This document shows positions 44,460 through 52,540 of a stretch of 64,000 nucleotides of DNA, piece by piece. Numbering within the stretch: position 1 is the stretch's first letter; every line of letters starts with the position of its first letter. The DNA lies in assembly GCA_965203605.1 (NCBI GenBank), contig OZ241902.1, forward strand, positions 3,286,001-3,350,000. Reading direction: 5' to 3'. The position numbers and the translations under genes were made by a program. The DNA comes from JAPOUP01 sp965203605 (GTDB taxonomy: Bacteria > Pseudomonadota > Alphaproteobacteria > Rhodobacterales > Rhodobacteraceae). The notes beneath the pieces are model-generated. The model ran no database searches, was not told where the DNA came from, and saw only the letters and a list, made by a program, of their open reading frames with translations.

Positions 44460-44672
44460 GATGAGACTTTCGAAGTGGGGTGGCTGCATGAGATTCCGCG
44501 AGCGCATCGCAGAAAACTCTTTGAACGAAACGGGCAGGAATTTGAATTCGGGCGTTGGCTAAAGGGCCAGAATCAGAATATCTCCTGACTCACCCGCACG
44601 AATAGTCTGTTTCTTTCGGCCGCCGCACAAAATAATCATGATTACCTGTCTGGTATCTGCAGATACTTTCAG
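44460..44672 (+). repeat. Decayed 213-bp copy of part of the RloA-like ATPase gene
   Basis: This segment matches 42201-42413 of the ATPase gene base by base, without length change but with scattered substitutions, including one that turns CAGAC.. after 'ATATCTC' into a stop (TCC TGA). Both copies start at GATGAGnCTTTCGAAG and end at TACTTTCAG. It is non-functional. It probably comes from a second, related ATPase gene that has been lost, rather than from recent duplication. Confidence 0.85.
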
Positions 44673-44674
44673 AA

Positions 44675-44740
44675 CCCCACTTCCAGTCCGAAGTGCAACA
44701 CCGGCAATTTCAGCAGAGAGAGAACGGAGGGAATGGTCGG
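44675..44740 (+). repeat. Dispersed palindromic intergenic repeat, copy 2
   Basis: Reads CCCACTTCCAGTCCGAAGTG then CAACACCGGCAATTT, with a weak returning arm AATGGTCGG. It is the same element as 10391-10454 (inverted there) and 51163-51223, here with more mismatches in the arms. It begins 2 bp after the ATPase-copy remnant, so the remnant's break point may coincide with this repeat. Confidence 0.6.
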
Positions 44741-44817
44741 AGAGCATGATTTCCGATCCCTTGGACACTTTCTGCGCGGATCAAACCACAGGAACTGGCC
44801 CGACTAGTGTATCACCA

Positions 44818-44940
44818 TCATTGCGTTGACGGGTAAAGGGACTTCAGCCTGATGCGGGCGTCGGCTGTCGTGAAGCGCCAGTCCACGGTGGCCCTCTCCC
44901 GGTTCCTCCGTTCCGCCCATGGCCCAGTCCCCGCGCGTCC
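44818..44940 (-). pseudogene. C-terminal end of the split IS630 transposase
   Basis: On the minus strand the frame reads RRNRERATVDWRFTTADARI then RLKSLYPSTQ and a stop at 44818, the usual C-terminus of this IS630 group ('DWQFTTADARIKLRRLYPS'). The upstream part of this piece joins directly to the position where the N-terminal half (VTDR) was broken, so the middle third of the gene, including the second and third catalytic residues, is missing. Confidence 0.7.
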
Positions 44941-45119
44941 GGCGGTCGGCAGAAATTCCCACCAGTGAGATTCCGGTCCGGTTTCCGGCGTTGCGCGGGC
45001 GTCGGCGTCGGATTCGGGCGGAATCCGGGCGTGCGGGAACGTCCGGCGGCGTTCCGGCGGAAAGAGGGGATGTGTCGCGGGTCTGCCCCTGGGGCGGTTC
45101 GGTCGGGCGTTCAGGCGCG

Positions 45120-45810
45120 CCCGGACGCCCCGCGCCGCGGCGGCGACGGTCCGGACGGTCCGGCGACGTTCAGGGCCGCAGGCGCGTGCCCGTGGGTCAG
45201 GGCGGGGTGGAGGGTCCGCCAGTCGGGGATCGGCAGGTCGTGCAGGTATGACCGGGTTCCCTCCCGGAGGTACTTCAGCTGCCCCCTCGCCCCGGCGCGG
45301 CGGCGAACACCGTGCGGGAGGCGGCCCCGGTCCGGGCCGTGAGGAAGGCGGGCATCACCGTCATGGCGGGCACGGTGGTCAGGCGCCGCTTTCCGTGCCC
45401 GAAGCCGGTCCCGGAGCGATGGCCCTGGTTCTTCAGCGTGTTGAACGTCTCGTTCCCGGTGCGCCAGCGCGGGCGGGCGGCGCGCATGACCGGCATGAAG
45501 CTGCCGCCGTCGACGGGAAGGTCGGTGACCCAGGGGAACCCCTTACGTTTCCCCTCCACCCGGTGGGTCGGGTCGTCCGGGCCGCGGTGGCGCCTCGCGA
45601 TGCATTTCCTCCTGGTGACCGTCTCCCGGTATCCGGTGACGCTGGCCCTGATGTCGGGATGGGAGGCGCTGGCCGGCGCGCCGTTCAGGTAACGCAGGTC
45701 GTGCCGGGTGCCGTCGGCGTCGGTGAACCGGGCCGCGCGGGTGTCCGGGCTGGCGAACGGCAGCGCGTGGTCGCCGGGTCTCCCCCCGGGGACGGAGCGG
45801 AGGCCGTGCC
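45120..45810 (-). pseudogene. C-terminal part of the IS 'B' transposase
   Basis: Minus-strand pieces in more than one frame: DHALPFASPDTRAARFTDAD and LRYLNGAPASASHPDIRASV near 45600-45780, FPWVTDLPVDGGSFMPVMRA and RWRTGNETFNTLKNQGHRSG near 45450-45550 (carrying the NETF..LK motif), then YLHDLPIPDWRTLHPALTHG near 45190-45230. These continue the N-terminal part found at 48151-48844 on the other side of the IS66 element. Confidence 0.7.
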
Positions 45811-45936
45811 GCCGCAGGGTAAGCGATTAAAGTACGGCGTCCGTGGCGGTTCCTCCCATCCTTTTTTTCCGTTTGACAGTATAGGGCATCGCCCGCCAGT
45901 GACTGGCCATCGGGGCGAATCACTTCGGGGGCCGCC

Positions 45937-47345
45937 ATGGCGACAGGGTCGGGATCGGGGACGGCCGCGCGGACGGGCCATCGGGCCTCCGCGGACGCCG
46001 CCGGTGACGCCGGCAGGGTCGGTGAACCCGGACGGGAGCTGTCCCGCTGGCTCGGGACCGGCGCCCTGCCGCCGGAGGCGGAGGAACCGCTCCGGTCGCC
46101 GGAAGGAGCGCGGCGATTCGGTCGGCGACGCCGGACTGCGCTTCAGCGGAAAGGCCCCGGTGCCCGGCATCACCGTGACGCCGCCCGAGGTCGACGGGCT
46201 GCCGGAGGACGGCCATCAGGTGGTCCCGGAGCGCGTCCACCGCCGGCTCGCCGCCGGCGGGTTCCGGCATGTGGTCATCCGCCATCGCTACGTCACGGTG
46301 AAGGTCAGGGGCTCCGACCGGCCCGTGTCCGCCCCGGCCCGCGGGGGTGTCTCCAGGAGCGGCCGCGCGGACGTGTCCCTCCTCGCCGGGATGCTGGTCG
46401 ACAGATTCGTGTGGCACCTGCCGCTTCATCGCCGGCACCGGATGCCGGCCGACGCTGGCATCACCGTCAGCCGCGGCTCCCCGATCCTGTGGGCCAACCG
46501 GGCGATCTCGCTGCCGGGGCCGGTCCACGACGCCCAGTGGCGGTCGGTGCCGGGAGCGCCGTCATCCAGATGGACGGGACGCCGATCCGGGCCGGGCGGC
46601 ACCCGGGAATGCCCGGCAGCATGGGGAAGGGCTACTTCTGGCCCGTGCCCGGCGACCGGGGCGAGGTCGTGCTGCCGTTCGCGGACTCCAGGAAGCACGG
46701 GAACGCGGCGAGGTTCCCCGGCGACTGCAGCGGAACCCTTGTGACCGACGGCTACGGCGCCTACGGGGCCCACCTCGCGGCCCGCGGCGGCGCGGTCACC
46801 CACCAGACGTGCTGGGTCCATGCCAGACGGAACTCCGGGGAGCTGAAGGACACCCATCCGCAGATGGCCGGGGAGGCGCTGGACCTGATCGGCGCGGTCT
46901 ACAGGACCGGGAGGGAGATCAGGGACCGGCCGGCGGCGGAAAGGCTGGCGGCGCGGCGGATCCGTTCGCGGGCGGCGGTCGCCGCGTTCCGGGACTGGTG
47001 CGGGCGGACGCTGGAGGATCTGGCGCTGACGCCGAAACACCCGGTCCGCAGGGCGGTCGCCCACCCCACGGAGCGGTGGGCGGCGCTGGAGACGTTCCCC
47101 GCCGGCCCCGACGTGCCGCCGGACACGAACCTGGGCGGGAACGCGCTGCGTCCGGTGAAGCTCGGCCAGCGGAACTGGCTCCTCCCCTGGACGCCGGACG
47201 GGGCGGGGAACGTGGGCATCGTCAACGGGCTGCCCGCCACCTGCCGGATGCAGGGCGTCGATCCCCACGCCTGGCTCACCGATGTCCTGCCGCCGGTCGA
47301 CACCCACCCGGCCGGCCGGGTCGGCGGGCTGACGCCGGGGCGGTG
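45937..47345 (+). pseudogene. IS66 transposase (TnpC), frameshifted
   Basis: The N-terminal third is in one frame (from 45937), then the sense moves near 46110 to another frame: ITVTPPEVDGLPEDGHQVVP and, further on, LLAGMLVDRFVWHLPLHRRH. Near 46560 it returns to the first frame: IQMDGTPIRAG, GYFWPVPGDRGEVVLPFADS, LVTDGYGAYGAHLAARGGAV, HQTCWVHARRNSGELKDTHP, NWLLPWTPDGAGNVGIVNGL and DPHAWLTDVLPPVDTHPAGR. This is the IS66 TnpC order with DDE residues. The family's stop after the last segment is gone and the frame runs on. At least two indels make it inactive. Confidence 0.75.
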
Positions 47346-47408
47346 CAGGGCGCTGTCCGCAGCCGACCCGATGGCCTCCGACGTCGGGCGGGCCACGGCG
47401 GGACGGCT

Positions 47409-47741
47409 TCACGCCGCCGCCGTATGGCGCATGCGCCGCCGCCGGACGGTGATGCCGGTCCCGTCCAGGAGCGCCGACAGCTCTGTCCGCGACAGCGGCA
47501 GCGACCGGCCTCCCCCTGCCGGCGGGGCCGCGGACAGGCCCCGCTCCAGCCGCCTGGCCCGGATGAAGTACCCCCCGTGCCCGGAGCCGGGCACCCTGGC
47601 CATCGTGCGGCGCCGGTTCACGAACACGTACCAGCGCCCGCCGTCCGGGTTCTCCCCGAGGTGGCCGGAGACCAGGCCGACCGGCCCGTCGAGGCCGCCA
47701 CGCATGTCCGCCGGCCCGCCCGACGGCCACCCGCCCAGCAT
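47409..47741 (-). CDS. IS66 accessory protein TnpB-like
   Basis: A 110-residue protein with the IS66 Orf2 pattern: PADMRGGLDGPVGLVSGHLG, WYVFVNRRRTMARVPGSGHG and GYFIRARRLERGL, ending with a Leu-rich segment (LSRTELSALLDGTG). TnpB proteins are needed for IS66 movement, mechanism unknown. It shares one base with the TnpA-like stop (ATG at 47741). It points toward the TnpC-type gene. Confidence 0.7.
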   Translation of the reverse strand: MLGGWPSGGPADMRGGLDGPVGLVSGHLGENPDGGRWYVFVNRRRTMARVPGSGHGGYFIRARRLERGLSAAPPAGGGRSLPLSRTELSALLDGTGITVRRRRMRHTAAA

Positions 47742-48061
47742 CAGGGCCGCCTCAGGCGGAGCGCGACGCCGCCGCCGGGCGACAGCCCGCCGTCCCAGCC
47801 CGGCTCCGCCGCCGCCACAGCCCCGCCGGAGCCGCCGGTCCCGCCCGTGGCGCCGCCGCCGGTCAGGCCGCGCCGCCGGCGCCAGCTCAGGAACGTCTTC
47901 ACCGGAACCCCGCGGGATTCACGGAAGCTGGCCTGCGAGCCGTCCCAGCGTCCGAACTCCGCCATCAGTCGCTGCCACTCCGCCTCGCTCCGGACCCTGC
48001 GGGCCGGGCCGTCGGCGGCCATTGCGTTCACCTCCGTCATCATGGACAATCCTCCGGTCAC
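47741..48061 (-). CDS. IS66 accessory protein TnpA-like
   Basis: A 106-residue protein near the right end of the element. It contains RVRSEAEWQRLMAEFGRWDG and SFRESRGVPVKTFLSWRRRR, the HTH-like IS66 Orf1 pattern ('F..SG.S...FC..RGVS..TF..WRR'), followed by a Gly-rich tail. A start at the second Met pair (48040s) is also possible. It is directly upstream of, and coupled to, the TnpB-like gene. Confidence 0.7.
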   Translation of the reverse strand: MTGGLSMMTEVNAMAADGPARRVRSEAEWQRLMAEFGRWDGSQASFRESRGVPVKTFLSWRRRRGLTGGGATGGTGGSGGAVAAAEPGWDGGLSPGGGVALRLRRP

Positions 48062-48150
48062 GTTGAATGGACCGGGGAACCCTCCCGCACTCCGGAGGCG
48101 CCGATCAAGGCGAATGCGCCACGTCGCGCTTTAATCGCTTACGCCGCAGG

Positions 48151-48844
48151 CGGGCGATATGGGGCCCGTTGGACGCGGGGCCGTCCTGCGGGACGATGGC
48201 CTTCAGGCGCCGATGCCCGCGCCGGAGGTCGTCGACGGACCGCGCCGCGGCGTTGCGCTGGCGGTCGTTTCTCCTGTCCCCGTCGGTCCTGGCGACCGGC
48301 TCCGGGGCCGGCGGCGGCACCTCCCGGCGGTCGGGATGGCGGACCACGGCGGCGGGCATGCCGTTGGAATGGCCCTTCGACCCGTCACTGCGGCTGGCGA
48401 CGCGGCAGTGGTCGCGGTGGACGGATTCCGGGCCGAATGGCCGGTGCCGTCGACCGGGATCAGGCAGTGGCCGTCGAAAACCGGCCGGTCCCCGGCACCC
48501 TGCCGCGCCGCAGCCTCGCGGACAGGGTCCCGACGCCGGTGGCGGCTCCCTGGGGCCGGCCGTGTTGAGGCGCCTGCGCAGGGCGCCGCCGCGATCCCGG
48601 ACAGCGTCCGGAGGTTCCCGCGGACGATGGCGTCCCTGCGGCTGTCCCTGCCGGACCGCAGAAGCGACGGATGCTTCAGCGGGAACATCGCGGACGCCGC
48701 CATGAGGTGGTCCACGAGGCCGGACCGGCGCCCGTCCACCGGACCGGCGGCCGCGCCGGAACATTCCGCCGGCGCCCCGACCGGCCCGGGCCTGCCGGGG
48801 TCCTTCCGGAACCGCATCGTCCCAACTCCCGTCAGTGAGGCCAT
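48151..48844 (-). pseudogene. N-terminal part of the IS 'B' transposase
   Basis: Minus-strand pieces: DHLMAASAMFPLKHPSLLRS and IVRGNLRTLSGIAAAP near 48600-48720, HCLIPVDGTGHSARNPS near 48450 (the first catalytic Asp, compare LISVDGTGHHSS in IS 'A'), and PQDGPASNGPHIARLRR near 48170 (compare EDALASNGPHIKLLKE). The last piece ends within 10 bp of the IS66 target duplication, so the IS66 insertion split this gene. Frame changes occur between pieces. Confidence 0.7.
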
Positions 48845-48994
48845 CAGGGATGCGGCAAGGGCCCCAGCCTATGATGTCAAGGGGATTCCGGGCGGTTTCC
48901 GTCCGCCGGGAAGGAAAAGTCTTCGAAACCCGGTTCACGGAAGCCCATGGAATACGGGGTCCGGAAGGGCTGGTGGGAATTGCTGGGCGGTCGG

Positions 48995-49748
48995 TGACCG
49001 TGACCTCCCGCCAGCCGGGCAGCGGGGCGAACGGCATGGACAGGTTCGCGGCGCCGTTGCGCCCGTACCCGGAGTCGTGGATGGCGGGGTCGCCGGGACG
49101 CACCGGCCGCGGCGCCCGGGTCTCCCTCCTCCGCTGGCGGGAGGTCCCGTCCATGACGGCCAGCACCCCGTCCTCCGCGAACTCCCGCCGGTGCCGCTCC
49201 AGGACATCCTCCATGGCGGCGGGGAGGTCTCCGCTGGCCTTTGGCGGGATGCACCGGTACTCCCTGAGCCAGGGCTTTGTCCCTTTTTTCAGTGCCGTCC
49301 CCACGGTCCCGTCCGGGACCGTGTCGACGGTCTCCAGCCCGCCAGGCCGGTCCGCCGGCAGCCGCATCGTCCAGCGGCTCCGCCCCTCCGGCGGCTGCGG
49401 GCAGGCGAGGGCCACCAGCCTCCCCCCGCCCCCGCCACCGGGGCTGCGCGGCTTCCGGTTCCTCCGCTCCCGGCGGCCCGGCGCCGCCTCCAGACCCTCC
49501 CCGGCGCAGCGGCGGCGCACCCGCCCGGCGGCCGGCACGCCGGTCTCCAGGACCGGCGCGATGCCGGAACCGGTGCGGCCCCCGTCGTCCCGGGCCCCGT
49601 CGGCCAGCGGCGGGATCCGCGCGTGCCGCCGCCTGTACGCCGCCGCCCCGCTGTCCACCAGCCTACGCGGCTCCGCCCTCCCGCCGTCCGAAAGGCGGAT
49701 CCGGTATATCCCGCGTCCCTTCCGGGGAGTCCCCGTCCCATGTGCCAT
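48995..49748 (-). pseudogene. N-terminal half of the IS630 transposase
   Basis: From the ATG at 49748 the frame encodes IRLSDGGRAEPRRLVDSGAA, ARIPPLADGARDDGGRTGSG, EGLEAAPGRRERRNRKPRSP, VALACPQPPEGRSRWTMRLP, KPWLREYRCIPPKASGDLPA and FAPLPGWREVTVTDR, the N-terminal half of a known IS630 group. It breaks at the 9-bp duplication of IS 'B'. The first catalytic Asp in VLAVMDGTSRQ is retained (usually 'CMDEASRQ', with an altered neighbour). Confidence 0.75.
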
Positions 49749-49888
49749 GGTCCACTCCGTTCCATGATGCGGGCCGGAGCGGTCTTCCGCCGCCCTCCCG
49801 TCGCCCGCCTGTTGCCCTATGCCGGCAAAGGTGGCACAGAAACGGAAGACAGCCAGATGCAACTGTCACTTCTACGATGGCGCTACAC

Positions 49889-50295
49889 TAGGGATTGACC
49901 CGAACGGTCGAGGAATTCAGAGGCGACACCGCTACGCCGTCGACCCGTGCCACCGGAACGTCCGCCCATGCCTGAATCATGGAAGATCCAGTAGCGAAAT
50001 ATCCATTCCTTCCGGTTCTCCAGACACAACCCGGCCATGGACGGCCACGACAAGGTCAAATTGGCAGTGACCCATTGAAAGAGCGTGGGCGACCCGCCCT
50101 TCCGTCCATCTCCCGGATCCCCGCCTTCGGAACCTGCAGTGTCGCGCCCCAAGGCGGGGAATGAAGAAAACCGAAATCACGAATCCCAAGGCGCAAACTC
50201 TTGCTGGATTCAGGGCCTATTCTGGCTAAGGGTCGATGTCTTCCCTGACAACGTCGGTTGTCGAGGCACATGCGTCGGCAGAGAATCGGGGAGCT
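49889..50295. other. Gap between the nested ISs and a toxin-antitoxin pair
   Basis: About 400 bp. It starts with the right TA/CTAG target of the IS630-type element. I see no supported gene and no obvious structure. Confidence 0.4.
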
Positions 50296-50631
50296 TCACG
50301 CGACGGTGTCTAACCCGTTCTTTTCGATAAGCGCCAGCAGCTTTGCGGACGGCCCTCCGGGTCGCTTCTCGCCGCGTTCCCATTGGCTCACCAGCCCAGG
50401 GGTCACGTTCAGGTAGAGCGCGAATACGGCCTGGCTTGCGCGCTCCCGGCGCCGCAGATCACGGATGTTCTCCGGCGTCATGGACCTGATCGGTGTAAGG
50501 CAAAGCTCGTCGAACTCCGCCATGGTACGTTGGGAAATGAGATTCAGGTCTCTCAGATCCTGAGCCGCTTCATGCATGCCGGCGAGGATTTCGGATTCGT
50601 ACTGGACGCCTGCGTCCTTGGCTTTGGGCAT
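50296..50631 (-). CDS. HTH antitoxin, HigA2/MqsA-like, of an intact toxin-antitoxin pair
   Basis: A 111-residue DNA-binding protein. It begins KAKDAGVQYESEILAGMHEA, has TMAEFDELCLTPIRSMTPEN, and an XRE-type HTH, RERASQAVFALYLNVTPGLV then SQWERGEKRPGGPSAKLLAL. This is the antitoxin type that follows RelE-like toxins in the toxin-first order. The ATG at 50631 has CGGGAGA seven bases before it; a GTG at 50703 inside the toxin gene's end is open but less likely. It presumably represses its own operon. Confidence 0.85.
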   Translation of the reverse strand: MPKAKDAGVQYESEILAGMHEAAQDLRDLNLISQRTMAEFDELCLTPIRSMTPENIRDLRRRERASQAVFALYLNVTPGLVSQWERGEKRPGGPSAKLLALIEKNGLDTVA

Positions 50632-50680
50632 CAGATTCTCCCGAGTCAGTTCAATATAAGTCAGTTGTTTCGAAGGCAAT

Positions 50681-51082
50681 TCAATCCTTGGCGTTATCGT
50701 CACCTCCTTCCGGTTCGCACCCGAACTCCCGCAGGCCGCCGGTGCGATGAACGGTGGCTAGATCCCCTGTCTTCAGACTCCGATACATGGTCGCCAGTCT
50801 CTTTATTGCCTTTAACTCTCTGTCGGTAAGATTGTCCTGTTGCTTCTTTGCAAACATCGTCAAAAAGACTGCTTCGCTGTCATTCGTCAAACAGAATACC
50901 ACCCGAAATCCGCCTGATCGCCCCTCTCCGGTTCGGCTGATGCGCTGCTTGAAAAGGCCACCTCCAAGGACCGCGTCCGCTTGGCCGTCGCGGACGCGTC
51001 CCATGGCCTCGCAAAGCTGTTGGTCGGTGATCGCAAATTTCCGAGCCCGCCGGTCAAAATGCTTGGTTGAGTAATTCGGCAT
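50681..51082 (-). CDS. RelE/HigB2-family toxin
   Basis: A 133-residue RelE-type protein: SDR-free start PNYSTKHFDRRARKFAITDQ, LCEAMGRVRDGQADAVLGGG, LFKQRISRTGEGRSGGFRVV and FCLTNDSEAVFLTMFAKKQQ, the family core with the basic residues used in RNA binding, then a helical end. I start it at the ATG 51082, which follows AAGAGGGAGAG. It is the first gene of the pair; the antitoxin follows 49 bp later. No damage is visible, in contrast to the other three toxin-antitoxin loci of the window. Confidence 0.85.
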   Translation of the reverse strand: MPNYSTKHFDRRARKFAITDQQLCEAMGRVRDGQADAVLGGGLFKQRISRTGEGRSGGFRVVFCLTNDSEAVFLTMFAKKQQDNLTDRELKAIKRLATMYRSLKTGDLATVHRTGGLREFGCEPEGGDDNAKD

Positions 51083-51162
51083 CTCTCCCTCTTCTTTGGA
51101 AATCAATAGATGCCATATCCATAGCACTAAGTGTGGGGGCGATCAATGGATTTTCATTCCTC

Positions 51163-51223
51163 GCTTCCGTTCCGAAATGCAACACCGTCCATTTCCGCAT
51201 CGGAGCGGAGCGAATGGCCGGAA
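51163..51223 (+). repeat. Dispersed palindromic intergenic repeat, copy 3, in a gene-free gap
   Basis: Reads TTCCGTTCCGAAATGCAACA then CCGTCCATTTCCGC, a loop, and the returning arm GCGGAGCGAATGGCCGG. It is related to 10391-10454 and 44675-44740. It lies in the 330-bp gap (51083-51415) between the toxin gene and the convergent-side end of anmK, where I see no gene. Confidence 0.65.
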
Positions 51224-51415
51224 GGCGAGAACGGCGACCTGCATTCCGGCTTGGAGGGCACGATGAAGGCGCTATTCCTCAAGGATGTCGCCGCCAGAAT
51301 CCAATGGGTCCCTCGTGGTCGCTCAGAAGATCCTTTGCCGAGGAGCGACATTTGTTCGATCAAATCTGCTCCCATCGGGACAACGAACCTCTCACGGCGC
51401 ACTGGGATATCGGAG

Positions 51416-52540
51416 CTAACGCGTTGGCATCGCCACACGCGCTCCGTTCATTGGTCGAGGCGCACCCGTTGTATCGGGAAAGCTGATGGGCAGATCGGCG
51501 ATTCGCCGTGCGGCAAGATAGGCAAAGCACTCGGCTTCAACCGCATCTCCCCGCCACCCATATCCGTCAGCGTTTCCGACCGCGACATTGGTGCGCTCGG
51601 CGATTGACTTCATCAATGTGGGATTATGACGCCCGCCACCGGACACGATCAGGTGCTTCGGTCGGTCCGGAAGGAGATCGAGACCTTTCCCAACCGCCGA
51701 TGCCGCGAACGCGGTCAGGAGCGCGGCGCCATCCTCCGGCGACAACCCCCGAGCCATGTCAGCGGCAAAATCAAATCTATCGAGAGACTTCGGAAACGGC
51801 TGAACGAAATAGGGATGGTTCAGCAAATCTGCCAGCCGCCGCTCATCCACGGAACCTGCCTGCGCGAGTGCTCCGTCACGGTCCATCTCTCCAAGCCCAG
51901 CAGACTTCACCCAGTCATTGAGGGGTGCGTTCGCAGGGCCTGTGTCAAAGGCGATGAGTCGTCCCAAGGCGCTCCGCCAACTCAGGTTGGCAACGCCGCC
52001 GAGGTTCAGGACCGCCGTTTCCGGACCCGCTCCAGCGCGGTCAAGCAGGGCTGCATGATAGGAGGCGCAAAGCGGCGCACCCTGACCTCCCATATTGACG
52101 TCAGCGCTCCGCAGATCATAGACGACCGGGACGCCAAGGCGGTCGGCCATCAATTGACCGTCCCCGAGTTGGCGCGTGCGTCCCTTCACCCCGGGCGTGG
52201 TCCCACGATGCAGAACCGTCTGGCCGTGAAACCCCACAGCGGCAATTCCGGAAAGCGGCATCCCCGTCCCGCGGACGAGTTCAGCAACAGCGTCGGACTG
52301 CGCAATGGTCAGCTCCCGCTCCGCGGTGGAGAAGGACTCCGGTTCAGGTCCCTGAAAGTTCCAGGAGCGGGCCGCACCCAGCGTTTCCTCCAGAAGATCG
52401 CGGAGTTCCCGCCTGTATGGGACGAGTTCATAGGGGCCAAATTCGGCAACACGCTCACCATCGGTCCGCAGAAGCGCCACATCGATCAGTCCGTCCAGGA
52501 CGGTGCCGCCCATCAGGCCGGCAAACCATCGCGCTGTCAT
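51416..52540 (-). CDS. anmK: Anhydro-N-acetylmuramic acid kinase
   Basis: A 374-residue AnmK, which opens and phosphorylates 1,6-anhydroMurNAc released during cell-wall turnover. Family text: FHGQTVLHRG, LGDGQLMADRLGVPVVYDLR, DVNMGGQGAPLCASYHAALL, VLNLGGVANLSW, AFDTGPANAPLNDWV, VSGGGRHNPTLMKSI and GDAVEAECFAYLAARRI. The N-terminal phosphate loop, normally GLMSGTSLDG, here reads GLMGGTVLDG, losing both Ser/Thr-type positions but keeping the Asp-Gly. The ATG at 52540 follows GGGGAG and overlaps the hydrolase stop by 4 nt (ATGA). It belongs to the cell-wall recycling operon with the hydrolase and peptide ABC ATPases. Confidence 0.92.
   Translation of the reverse strand: MTARWFAGLMGGTVLDGLIDVALLRTDGERVAEFGPYELVPYRRELRDLLEETLGAARSWNFQGPEPESFSTAERELTIAQSDAVAELVRGTGMPLSGIAAVGFHGQTVLHRGTTPGVKGRTRQLGDGQLMADRLGVPVVYDLRSADVNMGGQGAPLCASYHAALLDRAGAGPETAVLNLGGVANLSWRSALGRLIAFDTGPANAPLNDWVKSAGLGEMDRDGALAQAGSVDERRLADLLNHPYFVQPFPKSLDRFDFAADMARGLSPEDGAALLTAFAASAVGKGLDLLPDRPKHLIVSGGGRHNPTLMKSIAERTNVAVGNADGYGWRGDAVEAECFAYLAARRIADLPISFPDTTGAPRPMNGARVAMPTR

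Larger units (their letters stand above)
45819..48142. mobile_element. IS66-family element, innermost layer, with 8-bp target duplication
   Basis: The element is 2324 bp. Both ends read GTAAGCGATTAAAG inward, the IS66-type start GTAAGCG. The flanks carry the perfect 8-bp repeat GCCGCAGG at 45811-45818 and 48143-48150; eight bp is the IS66 duplication length. It contains a TnpC-type gene on the plus strand and TnpA- and TnpB-type genes on the minus strand, thus facing each other, whereas IS66 elements usually carry all three in one direction. Confidence 0.9.
44950..48985 (-). mobile_element. Insertion sequence 'B', relative of IS 'A', middle layer of the nest
   Basis: The left end is CAGAAATTCCCACCAG (44950-44965); the right end read inward is CAGCAATTCCCACCAG (48985 back to 48970). 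A perfect 9-bp duplication GGCGGTCGG lies at 44941-44949 and 48986-48994. Without the inner IS66 element it would be 1704 bp, close to the 1633 bp of IS 'A', with the same kind of ends and the same duplication length. Its transposase runs on the minus strand and is interrupted by the IS66 element and by frameshifts. Confidence 0.88.
44807..49888 (-). mobile_element. IS630-type element, outer layer of a triple nested insertion
   Basis: The two ends are inverted repeats: GTGTATCACCATCA on the left and, read inward from the right, GTGTAGCGCCATCG. Each end is preceded by TA inside a CTAG target (44804-44807 and 49888-49891), as expected for IS630-type insertion. The transposase gene (minus strand) is split: its N-terminal half is at 48995-49748 and its C-terminal end at 44818-44940. 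The gap between is filled by a second IS (44950-48985), which itself contains a third (45819-48142). The central part of the IS630 transposase has also been deleted. Confidence 0.85.

Noticed and set aside
45248..48134. Several plus-strand frames of 500-700 residues across the IS66 element
   Set aside because: Parts of them are true TnpC text, but the length comes from high G+C and lack of stops. No single frame is a real full-length protein.
48159..49898. 579-residue plus-strand frame over the IS 'B' and IS630 halves
   Set aside because: It is antisense to recognisable transposase pieces and has the Pro/Arg/Ala-rich look of a shadow frame.
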